From NCBI GenBank assembly GCA_033557675.1, contig JAWQRM010000293.1, positions 1-24,658 of the forward strand: a stretch of 24,658 nt of DNA, read 5' to 3'. The stretch is from Coptodactyla brooksi. Its lineage: Eukaryota; Arthropoda; Insecta; Coleoptera; Scarabaeidae. Within the stretch, counting starts at the first letter, position 1. Each line of letters opens with the position of its first letter. The notes beneath the pieces were generated by a model. It saw only the letters and a list, made by a program, of their open reading frames with translations. It was not told where the DNA came from and ran no database searches. The position numbers and the translations under genes are program-made. This document shows positions 10,056 to 18,207 of the stretch, piece after piece.

Positions 10056-10415
10056 TTAACCTAACATACAAGTTGCCATATCTTTCGCTGCAGGTAACAA
10101 CAGCTTTTCACTGATTGTATCAGCTTTCCCAGACTTTGCTATTCTTAAGGTCACTAAAAACGAAGCTGCCACTACTTTTTGAGTATTGCTCCTAAATGAG
10201 GACATAATTTTCTTTGTGCCTTTCACCTCTGTCAATTTTCGGATGAAATAATCCTCAGGCTTGAATGTTTTAAAACATTGAATGTAAGGTGGCGTTTAAA
10301 TAATGAGAGTTTCATGCTTTGGTCTGAATGAATTCCAAAGCATGTTGAGGTCTTGGCTCATTGTTTACATCTGTCACTGTGAATTCAATGTTAATGTACT
10401 CAGTATCATATTTTT
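10056..10415 (-). pseudogene. hAT transposase remnant (ZBED/SCAND3-like), N-terminal part
   Basis: On the - strand, about 10415-10320 reads KYDTEYINIEFTVTDVNNEP and continues RPQHALEFIQTKA, then SLFKRHL in another frame near 10300. This is the order of the N-terminal region and degenerate BED-type zinc finger of hAT proteins such as ZBED5 and SCAND3 (family: RPQCVVC..LSN, LKRHL). A 68-codon uninterrupted block at 10262-10056 follows, starting KPEDYFIRKLTEVKGTKKIM and continuing through VAASFLVTLRIAKSGKADTI to EKLLLPAAKDMATCMLG and a stop. It matches the family's (V)ASYLVA.RIAKSGK.HTIGE.L.LPAAKD segment very well. The two finger cysteines are replaced, and frames change twice. Weak coding traces continue to about 9800. 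The DDE domain was not recognised. Confidence 0.75.
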
Positions 10416-10740
10416 TAGAACTTTAGTTTGACGGTATGGGTTTCAGCTGAAATTTTTTTATTAGATGTTGGTGTAATAAGTTACGCATTCACGTTGATTT
10501 ATATTGTATGCCAACTAAATTATGTTAAATCAAGCAAAGCATGTAATATCAAAATCTGCTCTCGAGGTACGTGTAGCAACACTAAGCTTTAATTTCATTA
10601 AACGTAAATTAAATGAAATAGTAACACTATAATAAATGCATACTGCAATGATGCAATCTGCAGTGCTTCTTGAACATTCACATCCCATGTTTTACTTAGA
10701 TTCCTAATTGCAACAAGTAACATCAGAGTAATGTTATTGA

Positions 10741-11023
10741 ACACTTTACATTTTGTAAAGCTAAAGTTACTATTTCTAACATTGAACTTGAGAAGGTGGA
10801 GTGCTTCTTTCAACTTTGCAGAATCTTAAATACATTTTAACGTGTTAACCATCAGTTATTTTAAACTAAGAAACTATATATTAAAATTTAGATGAAGAAC
10901 TACCTGTCTAGGTCAGGATAATAAAATTGGAAAGTTAACAGGGAAAATAATATCCTCCAAGTTGACAATCGAATCTCTCAGTTGTGTAGTGATAACAGCT
11001 TGCGGAGTTCAAATGTTGCTATA
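10741..11023 (-). repeat. Right arm of long inverted repeat around hAT remnant
   Basis: Reverse complement of 9168-9455 (see that entry). The inner edge begins at cactttacattttgtaaag and the outer edge ends at caaatgttgctata. Arms this long are not typical of hAT ends, which are 10-25 bp, so this may be two inverted copies of one terminus or a foldback derivative. Confidence 0.8.
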
Positions 11024-11603
11024 AACACAATCAAACCTATAACCTAATCAAAATCTTAAATGGAAAGCATTAAACTCATCTGGCTTCAATCTAAATTTGC
11101 CAGGCAATGCATTAAATGGGTATCAGTAGCCTCCACATTCAAATAAATAAATGACTTATAATTGATCTTAAAAGTAAAATAACGACAACTAAAGTACGTA
11201 ATTAACATGACAAAAAAAAATGTAAATCAATTCAGTGCCTACTGCGCTAATGTATTGTGTTAGTGTTGGATTGACATAAACTTTCAACAGCCCGTTTTAG
11301 AAAAGCGTTTTATTGAAACCTTCTTACTTGTTTTTATAAGAGAAAAGTGACTGTATGTAGCCAGTGTAATTTTCTTCAATCACCCTGTATATTCTGATTT
11401 TGTGATTAAGGATTTTCTGTAATTAAGGATTATTTAGTCATAATCCCGCCATGTGTTATACTAGTTGCAATAACACTTATGAAATGATCTTGAATATCTT
11501 TTATGCACTATTTTTGGCATTTTAAATAAAAACACTTAAATCACTAGACATAAACAACAAAATATCAGCCTAAACATGACATATACGAATTATTAACAGC
11601 GTC
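11024..11603. other. Non-coding stretch with one transposon-end-like motif
   Basis: No gene recognised. Bases 11372-11393 (cttcaatcaccctgtatatt) in reverse complement give tatacagggtgattgaag, the same start as the end-like sequence near 24447 (tacagggtgattcacaacc). TACAGGGTG is a frequent start of insect Tc1/mariner-like elements. Confidence 0.4.
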
Positions 11604-11650
11604 ATTTTCCTGATGAAGACTTATTAGATAAATCAAAACACGCATCCAGT
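11604..11650 (+). ncRNA. Degenerate hammerhead-like motif
   Basis: CTGATGA at 11610-11616, one extra A, stem II gacttat/ataaatc around tag (one mismatch), AAAAC at 11635-11639 (G lost from GAAAC), then acgcatc. The stem II loop and flanks match the copy at 12537-12587, so it is the same family. Stem I no longer pairs. Confidence 0.45.
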
Positions 11651-11773
11651 TCTTAAAACCTATTATTTAATATCGAGAAATTTATAATTTGAGATTTAAG
11701 TACATAGTTTGATGATTCACCGCTAAGCAATTTTAATATATCATATTCAGCCCTTCTATGGTTTACAATATTC

Positions 11774-11980
11774 TTACAAAATTATATTTTGTAATAAACA
11801 GATTTTTCCATGTATATGGAAAAATCTGTTTATTACTGAAACTTTTATATATTTATATAAAAGTTTCCATTTGTATCATTTATTTATTAATTGAGTAACG
11901 AAAGTAGTTTTATTTAGTAATGGAAAGCATTCTATATTACCATTTTATCAATTTTGATAAAATGTCCATTTGTCCAAATG
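11774..11980. repeat. Cluster of five perfect short palindromes
   Basis: Consecutive, unrelated, perfectly paired hairpins: 11774-11794 (9-bp arms, 3-base loop), 11791-11836 (21-bp arms, loop gtat), 11838-11867 (14-bp arms, loop tt), 11941-11964 (11-bp arms, loop tt) and 11967-11980 (6-bp arms, loop tc). Perfect arms in otherwise decayed DNA imply recent origin. No transposon ends bracket the group. See the findings for possible causes. Confidence 0.85.
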
Positions 11981-12429
11981 CTAAAAACGTGTCATGTATT
12001 TTTGCTTTTTTTTGCTAATTACTAAAACCAAAGGAGGTGCAAGAATACTTTATAGAATATAACAACAAAAAAGTAACTAATTTGATAATTATAAGTCTTC
12101 CAATTTCTCTTTCTTATTATTTCTACGTACTTATGTCTTTATTACTAATACTGTTGCTTCAGCTACTCCATCTTTGTCTCCTTAACATTGACAAAAACAT
12201 TATGTGTAATTGCTATAAGTTGTTTGGCCATAAATCCATGCGGTTTTTTTCACGTAGTGGCAGCAAGTGTACGTCCTGGCAGCAAGAACTCGTAATACAC
12301 TATTCTGTTGAAATTGAACATTTCAATAGAACAGTGAGCAGAAACTTCACATATGAGAAAAACTGATTTTTCTTATAACGGATAATTCTTACATGAGAAG
12401 AATTACTACAGTCTGTGATGTCGTACTTA
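11981..12429. other. Non-coding stretch with minor hairpins
   Basis: A 109-codon + strand open frame at 12037-12366 is low-complexity (Leu/Ile/Asn-rich) with no domain, and is judged chance. Small hairpins occur at about 12307-12325 (ttgaaat/atttcaa), 12356-12376 (agaaaaa/tttttct) and 12384-12405 (aattctt/aagaatt). Confidence 0.45.
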
Positions 12430-12632
12430 CTGGAGTAAACAAACACCTTAACCATACCAAGGTTGTTCAAAATTCCACTCTCGACATGTTTCGGTTTATC
12501 TAATAAAACTTCAATAAACACTCAAGAGAATGATCATATTCTCCTGACGAAGGTTTATTAGATAAACCAAAACATATGTCGAGAGTAAGATTTTGAACAG
12601 TCTTGGTGTGGTTAAGGTATTTGTAACTCCAG
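12430..12632. mobile_element. Palindromic element with hammerhead-like motifs, second family
   Basis: The left arm (12430-12511) and right arm (12551-12632) are inverted copies: ctggagt...ttaacca...ttcaaaat...ctctcgacat...tttatctaata against its reverse complement. The spacer is ~39 bp. The right arm carries a nearly complete hammerhead-like motif; the left arm has an intact GAAAC box (12488-12492 on the - strand) and gtcgagag, but its CTGANGA box is broken by an insertion near 12512-12526. The design is the same as at 3991-4231, with unrelated tail sequence. No protein is encoded. Confidence 0.65.
12537..12587 (+). ncRNA. Hammerhead-like ribozyme motif, best-paired copy
   Basis: Stem I tattctc (12537-12543) pairs with gagagta (12581-12587) over seven bp including one G-U. 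Box CTGACGA (12544-12550) fits CUGANGA. One extra A follows, then stem II ggtttat/ataaacc, perfect over seven bp with loop tag. The next box is AAAAC (12569-12573), a G-to-A loss from GAAAC. Stem III acat/atgt (or two pairs with a four-base loop) is followed by C12580 as the cleavage base of a GTC triplet. The left-arm copy keeps GAAAC, so the ancestor had both boxes. Confidence 0.65.
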
Positions 12633-12654
12633 AAACTTTACATTGAATCAAACT

Positions 12655-13007
12655 TGATGAGTTCTTTTTTGGGTCTTGGCTCTTCAAGATGCTTCATTCA
12701 GAAACTCATGCGCAATGTTCATTCAGCACTCCTTTTGATCGCAATTCAACAAGTTTGGAAGAAATATTGTTAAATATTTCTTTAAAATATTGTATAAATA
12801 TTGTTAAAAAATTGCGTAACTAGCCAAACATTTAACATTTCCACTACAATGTTGCACTGTATTCAATTCTTAAAGCAAAATTTAATTCAAATTCTTTCTT
12901 TTTTAAAAAAAAGAACTATAAAAGCAAAAACAAAGAATTGTGATAATTGGACTTATGCAGCCCGTGAAATTAATTTTTTTTTTATATTTTCTTTGTCAAA
13001 TCTTCTA
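12655..13007 (-). mobile_element. mariner family B fragment (internally deleted)
   Basis: Bases 12842-12890 (gttgcactgtattcaattct plus taaagcaaaatttaat) closely match 16985-17022 in the family B copy at 16241-17230. In the - strand this is the start of the transposase (IKFCFKN region). The flanks also match: gatgagttcttttttgggtc near 12657 corresponds to the gagctttttcgatc block. The right end (tttgtcaaatcttctac, to about 13007) is a worn family B TIR. Most of the transposase is missing. Confidence 0.6.
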
Positions 13008-13200
13008 CCAAGAAGTAAATATAAGAAAAAAAGTTAGTACATATAACAAAAAAAAAAACGTAAATTCTACTACTAAAAAAATTGGTAGATTTTTTCTCCA
13101 ATTTGTACCGGAGAAGTTTTGCAAAAGGTAACTGCAAGAGCGTTTACATATAACTTTTGGTGATGTGTAATTTAATTATTAACACATGTTTTTATGGTAG

Positions 13201-13487
13201 GCGTTGCTGGTCTAAGAACGGAAACTGATGTCTCATCAGTGGTAGATCAAGAAATCTCATATAACGCGGAAATAACACGACCGCATAGTCCGACAGAAGG
13301 TCACACGGATGGTTTAACTCCTACGACTCCGTCGAATACGCCACAAAGTCCCACGAGCGGTAGGGAATCGCCTCAAAATGACGATTTGGAGGCGACCATT
13401 GACAGAATTCGCACTCTGAGATTGAACACCGATGACAGGTTACATCAACGACACTTTTCAAGGCAGAGACGAAGCAATGAACACTAA
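13201..13487 (+). CDS. Terminal coding exon of an unidentified Ser/Thr/Pro-rich protein
   Basis: A 3' splice site (acacatgtttttatggtag|gc) precedes an open frame of 95 full codons ending in TAA. The exon begins in phase needing one base from the previous exon. It is far richer in GC than its surroundings and uses codons evenly. The first two thirds are low-complexity, with repeated Pro-Thr/Ser pairs (HSPTEGHTDG, TPTTPSNTPQSPTSG), as in a phosphorylated disordered tail with several Ser/Thr-Pro sites. The end is basic and probably helical (DDLEATIDRIRTLRLN, then RHFSRQRRSNEH). The protein family is not recognised. Upstream exons were not found in the window, so they lie far 5' or beyond it. The Met at 13194 precedes the splice site and is not taken as a start. 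Confidence 0.65.
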
Positions 13488-13581
13488 CAAACGAACAATT
13501 TCTTTCCATAGGTGCTGTATTCAGAAAAACTCAAATTCATATAAACAATTTTATTTTGTGATTTGTCCGCATTGTCAAGAC

Positions 13582-13587
13582 AATAAA
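13582..13587 (+). promoter_or_regulatory. Candidate poly(A) signal
   Basis: AATAAA lies 95 bp after the stop of the exon at 13201-13487. Further AATAAA hexamers at 13642-13647 and 13779-13784 are alternatives, so the 3' end cannot be fixed. Confidence 0.4.
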
Positions 13588-13799
13588 AAGACTTAATAAT
13601 CGTTTATCTTCTTTGTACAATAGCTGAACTATTTCAGTATCAATAAATAAGTTCTTAACTACATGTTCATATAAACTTTACAAAGAATGTATATTTTTAA
13701 TTTCTTAAAAAATCTATATTATGTACCAATTGTATATATTACTGAACACTCTGTGTTGCGAAAGGCAAAACCTTATCAAATAAATAGAAATCTATAATA

Positions 13800-14673
13800 T
13801 ATTAACAAATCTTTTCTATTGAGTATTTACAAAGGGAAACTAAATCGTATAGGTACATTTGGCATTACTCGTAATCGTGATGGTTTATCATCAACAGAAC
13901 GCGGTTCCATCTTGCTGATGATAAATCGGTAAAAAAGAATAAAACTATTAACTAGTTTTTTGCAATAAAGAAAAAGAAACTAACAGCCATACAACTTCTT
14001 TTATTATTATTAGACTTTTAAAAAGAAGGGAAAAGTTTTAATGTCTCTCTGTAAACTTACTATTTACAATGGTTGTGTGGGCCTTTATTGTTCGATGTGC
14101 TGTTGCGGGACCGGTTGCTGCTCCGCCGTCCAAATCCAGCCTATTACCTTCGATACGTTTCCAACCAGCCACGGGAACAATCCTCCTCCACGAAACAACG
14201 TCACGCAGACATACTTTATATAATCGGTGCAGAAGTGTTAAGGAAAAATAAATCTTTATACAAATGACTAAAAGTGAGTTTTAATATGTTGATGGTGATG
14301 CTAATAAGGATTTAACGTTGAAAGCATACACAGGTGTCCAGCATATGTTAAACAGAATGTTGCTTACCTTCCAGCGCCCTCTGTAAAATCCATAGTAAAC
14401 ATACGTAAACTAGAAAATTTCTTTTCGGCAGTGTGTACCGACAAGGCAGAAATTCAAGGTTACGCTCATAGGAACTTTTTTTGTAGGAGGGTCTGCACTG
14501 AAGATGTCATCAACAAAAAATGGTGGAACATTCTCACTTAAGTAACGACCATTAAATAGCAGCCCAAAAACAATAAAGGCTACATTACAACATTCTTACT
14601 TGAATCCGTCAAGCTCTTAAACTATTCTTGGAAGTGGCAAATATGGTTCTCAAAAATAAGGGATTTTTAATAC
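13800..14673. other. Non-coding stretch with a GC-rich block
   Basis: Bases about 14075-14230 are clearly GC-richer than the surroundings and open in several frames on both strands. One + strand frame (14014-14223) follows a fair 3' splice site (cttttattattattag) and reads to a stop with a Cys-rich segment (YCSMCCCGTGCC) and an Asn/Pro-rich tail. It could be an alternative terminal exon of the + strand gene or a conserved non-coding block. A hairpin (ggtttatcatca/tgatgataaatc, one mismatch) lies at about 13882-13929. Confidence 0.35.
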
Positions 14674-15736
14674 ACGAGATTTGATCAAAAATACGCAGAG
14701 TTTTTCCACTTTCGCGAGTTCTATAAGTCCACTTGTCCCAATTTTTTATGGTTGCATTGGTATATTTATACGCTACCATTTGGTGACATTAGTAGCCATA
14801 TTGGATGCTTACTTCATTGTTAACTGTTGAGATTACATCGTATTTTGGTGTGCTTGGCGGTTTTTTACTTACAGAAAAAATGAATCAATAATATAATGTC
14901 GAAAAAATAAACGCGAAAACGATCATGGACACTCACCGAATCTCTATCAAAGAGGATGCTGATGATGTTGGCATATCTTTTGGTTCATTCCAAGCAATTT
15001 TTTGGGCATGAGTTGTAGCGCAGTAAATTGTTCCGATATTATTGAATTGTGGGTCGTAGCTGATTAAACATGAGTGTACAGATATAAAATCAAGACTAAA
15101 GCCTAATCGTCCCAATGGAAACTTTCTAAAGAGCTAAGAAGCTTAAATATTCTATTAACTTGATGAGCATGAAAATACCTCATCAAGTTAATAGAATATT
15201 AAGACTGCTCACTGTCTTCTTTAATTTCAAAGGCGTAGTGTACCATGAGTTCTTGCCACCAGGTCATACAGTCAATAAAGAGAACAGCCTGGAAGTTGTA
15301 TGCCATTTGCGTGAAGCAATCTTAAGAAAATGCCTGGATATGTGGTGAAACAACTTATAACAATTACACCATGATAATGCACCTGCTTATAATTCACTAC
15401 TTGTTCATAAATTTTTAGCCAACAACAACACTTCTTCCTATTTCTGACCCAACCCAATAACTGTTATGATACCTCAGCATCCGTATACGCTGGACATGGC
15501 CACCTGCGACTTCTTCCTGTTTCTAAAGATGAAAAAACCATGGAAAGACATTTTGCCAAAATTGAGGAGCTGAAATACCATTCCAAAAATTCCAGAAGTG
15601 CTTCAAATATTGGAAAAAGCACTGTCACATGTGTATTATATCTTATCAAGACTACTTTGAATAGAAAAATTAACATTGATGAATAAAAATTTTTTGAGAA
15701 AAACAATTTCCGCATATTTTTTGATCAAACCTTGTT
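14674..15736 (+). mobile_element. mariner family B copy, + orientation, dead
   Basis: The left TIR begins acgagatttgatcaaaaata at 14674. The right end is tttttgatcaaaccttgtt near 15736. The transposase is on the + strand with many stops and frame changes. Recognisable pieces: ADDVGISFGSFQAIF (about 14954-15000), then TVFFNFKGVVYHEFLPPGHT starting near 15210, REAILRKCLDMW ending 15348, LHHDNAPAYNSLL near 15363-15403 (second catalytic Asp in HHDNAPAH), FLANNNT, and TCDFFLFLKM near 15505-15535 (normally CDFFLFPKLK, third catalytic Asp). This is the SETMAR-like mariner type. It contains an inverted duplication (separate entry) and an internal deletion between the HTH and the catalytic domain. Confidence 0.85.
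15142..15203. repeat. Inverted duplication inside the mariner transposase
   Basis: The right arm (15179-15203) is the original transposase sequence, encoding HQVNRIL just before LLTVFF. The left arm (15142-15167) is its reverse complement with one extra A, separated by an 11-base loop. It sits where the coding sequence should run straight through, so it is a secondary insertion. Confidence 0.8.
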
Positions 15737-16240
15737 GACATAGTTTGGGTATATTTGTAGAAACTAAATATGCATAGCATCTCCATCGTTCATCTCCATT
15801 TGTTAAACAAAAAAAAGCATTTTTTTCACAACCAGTACTAGTCAGTACGTTCAATTCGAATTTCTCAAATTGGTGAATACTTAAGCAAACCTGAATAATT
15901 TTGTTTGAGAAAATTTACAAATGTTAATATTAATTTACGAAGAGGACATACTCTATTTTCTCTAGCCGAACTATTACAAATGTCCATCAATTAAGGACTG
16001 TAATATCGAGCTCTTCGTAATTGAAAATTATTTTCAAATACGCGCCTGTCCCACTTATTTTTAATGCTGTTGAACCTTTTTCTAAATAATAACTATATAA
16101 TGCATTCTTCAATTCCTAGTCAAATTTAAATTAAAAATGTCATGAATATTTGAAAAACTATCAGAGATAAGTCGAAAGCATAAAATCAAAATGGACATAT
16201 AATTCTGTTAAAGAATTACATGCCCAAATTTCTAGACTTA
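15737..16240. other. Non-coding spacer between two mariner copies
   Basis: AT-rich, with nothing recognised. Confidence 0.5.
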
Positions 16241-17230
16241 CGAGGTTTGATAAAAAAAAATACGCGGAATTTTCGTTTTTCTCAAGAAATCTTTATTTAG
16301 TAATATTGCCAATATTGGACATCTAGCTAACTTATTTGGAAACTAATCTAATTTCCAGTATCTCTTCAATATTGGCAAAATATCATATATTCATGATTTT
16401 TCAATCTTTGGGAATAGGAAGAAGTTGCAGGGGGTCATGTCCGGTGAATATAGAGGGTAAGGCATCACAATGGTATTACTTTTGGCCACACATTCATGCA
16501 TCATTATGGTGTACATGAGTTGTTACACCGTGAATTCACGCTGTTTCTTTGAATTGCTTCACGGAAATGGCTTAAAACTTCCAGGATTTATTGACTGTAC
16601 AAACTGGTCAGGTTTGACGAAAGCTCATCAAACCTAACGAGCTTTTTCGATCTCGGATCTTCAGGGAGCTTACCAGTTATGACCTATTTGATCTTTTTGA
16701 TCAATTTTACTGCCACAAGTCTTATGTCTAAAACATTCCGAAAAATTGCTTGGCATAAGCCAAATGGTATACCAACATCACCTCTTTGATAGAGATTTGG
16801 TAATTGTCCATAATCATCTTCTTCATATTGCCCTTGTCATCAGTTGTTAATGTGGTGCAGCGTCCAGGGTACTTGTCATCTTCAACGTCTTGACGGCCCT
16901 CTCAGGAAGATTTGTGCCACTTGTAAACGCTTGTTTTATTCAAGGAAGACTCACCAAAATCAAGATGGAACATTTCCAATATGGTGCTGCACTGTATTCA
17001 ATTCTTAAAGCAAAATTTAATGCAAGATTTGTTGTACATTTCTGCAAATAAAAAATCGCCAAACACACCAACACACGTGCAACCTTTTCGACAACTAAGA
17101 AAAAAGTGAGCAACCACTATGGTACCAACGCAACAAGAAAAAAATTGTGACAGTTAAACATATGTAGCTTGCGAAATTAAAAAATGCCTACATATGTTTG
17201 ATATAAAAAAATTTTTTATATCAAACCTCG
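16241..17230 (-). mobile_element. mariner family B copy, - orientation, dead
   Basis: The element is bounded by TA at 16239-16240 and 17231-17232, with ends cgaggtttgat and atcaaacctcg. On the - strand the N-terminal half is recognisable: IKFCFKN near 17020, then MFHLDFGESSLNKTSVYKWH near 16970-16910, EDDKYPGRCTTLTTDD near 16880-16835, MKKMIMDNYQISIKEV near 16825-16780, then a worn FGLCQAIFRNVLD piece near 16765-16725. This is the paired HTH part of a SETMAR-like mariner transposase. The catalytic half is scrambled or missing, which makes it ~300 bp shorter than a 1.3 kb mariner. Confidence 0.8.
17156..17226. repeat. Two abutting perfect palindromes at the mariner end
   Basis: The first has 12-bp arms at 17156-17167 and 17188-17199. 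The second has 15-bp arms at 17196-17210 and 17212-17226 around a single base. The second includes the TIR tip itself, so an inverted copy of the element end now lies just inside the end. The sister copies at 24290-24316 and 15710-15736 lack both. Confidence 0.8.
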
Positions 17231-17232
17231 TA

Positions 17233-18095
17233 TAACTATGTTCTTTTCTAGGCTTTTTAGATTATTTTATGTCACCTGTGCCTTTGCTATAGTTGTTTGG
17301 CTGATCTAATGCAAAGTTGCGTAAAGTATCATATTATGGCTGCTTAAAAATAATTTTGCATATTACCTTTGCACACACACTGGACACATAGTTGTGCAAC
17401 GAGGTAGGGATCATATCTTCTTTCATCTTCATACAGTGGAGTACAGTGCAGTCGAACAGATAAAATTGTGCTGAAATTTAAGTTACACCTCTGATTGCGT
17501 GTGACAGAAGTGTATTTGCATTATCTCCCTCCATCTCTCTATAAACATTGTAATTAATAAACAAAGAAATAATAGATTAATTCAGCTAAGAAGAAGGTAC
17601 TGAAGATTTTAAAATGTAGGCAGAATAGTAGCTCATTCAATGACTTGTATTGCAAATATAAGATCATGTAACAAGTGAATTAATTGAATTGCCCTCAATT
17701 TCAATGAGAAATTAACAGGTTACTACTTTTACTACAAAGATTAATGAAAACTTTTCTATTTCCCAAAAAGTTTTTGTGTGATTTTCAAAAATCTTTTTAT
17801 GAATTCAAGTCCTTCTATGGTTTTCGATAGCCCTGATACAAGATACTGACTTTTAAGTAGTATGCTAACATTCATTTGCCTTCTGATTCGTGACTAAAAT
17901 CTGTTTCAAGATTATTTAGTTGTTCATGATTGGTTTCCAGAATGCTGGACACCATATGTAACTTAAGTAAAAGACGAGATAAAAAGACCTTTGGGTGCGT
18001 TACTTAATAAGTTTCTTTGGTTTCAGTAATGGTATATACATCTTATCGGTGATTTTGGCGTGATACAAATTGTGTACCGGGTATAAAAAAGGATA
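17233..18095. other. 3' flank of NAA60, nothing else recognised
   Basis: About 860 bp downstream of the NAA60 stop. On the - strand it should hold the NAA60 3' UTR. No clear AATAAA close to the stop was identified. No missing C-terminal NAA60 exon was recognised here. Confidence 0.45.
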
Positions 18096-18207
18096 TTATA
18101 TGGTCCTGGGTGGATATCCCCCATTAATATAGAGCACGTATGTGAAGCCGTCTTTGCATCGTCCCTTTATGGCATAATAATATGGTAGAAATGAATGCAG
18201 TTGAAAT
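18096..18207 (-). CDS. Naa60: N-alpha-acetyltransferase 60, last visible coding exon
   Basis: A strong 3' splice site (cgctcctttttag|attt) opens an exon that completes the codon begun in the previous exon. It continues FQLHSFLPYYYAIKGRCKDG and FTYVLYINGG, then YPPRTI and a TAA stop. This is the conserved end of the GNAT fold; human NAA60 has LPYYYSIRGVLKDG and FTYVLYINGGHPPWTI. The two tyrosines of PYYY line the substrate pocket in the family. The normally invariant Trp in PPWT is Arg here, and the stop comes immediately after. Human NAA60 carries about 60 more residues, including amphipathic helices that hold it on the Golgi membrane; these are absent. No usable splice donor is seen before the stop. 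The stop may be real, a decayed allele, or skipped by another splice form. Confidence 0.85.

Noticed and set aside
12037..12366. 109-codon + strand open frame
   Set aside because: Leu/Ile/Asn-rich low-complexity translation with no domain, lying in a palindrome-rich non-coding block.
4048..12587. Calling the hammerhead-like motifs proven active ribozymes
   Set aside because: Every copy has an extra base between CTGANGA and stem II, and most carry at least one core or stem III mismatch; only resemblance and decayed ancestry are supported.
14069..14267. Alternative + frames through the GC-rich block
   Set aside because: Three overlapping frames are open at once, so openness alone is not evidence; none has a recognised domain.
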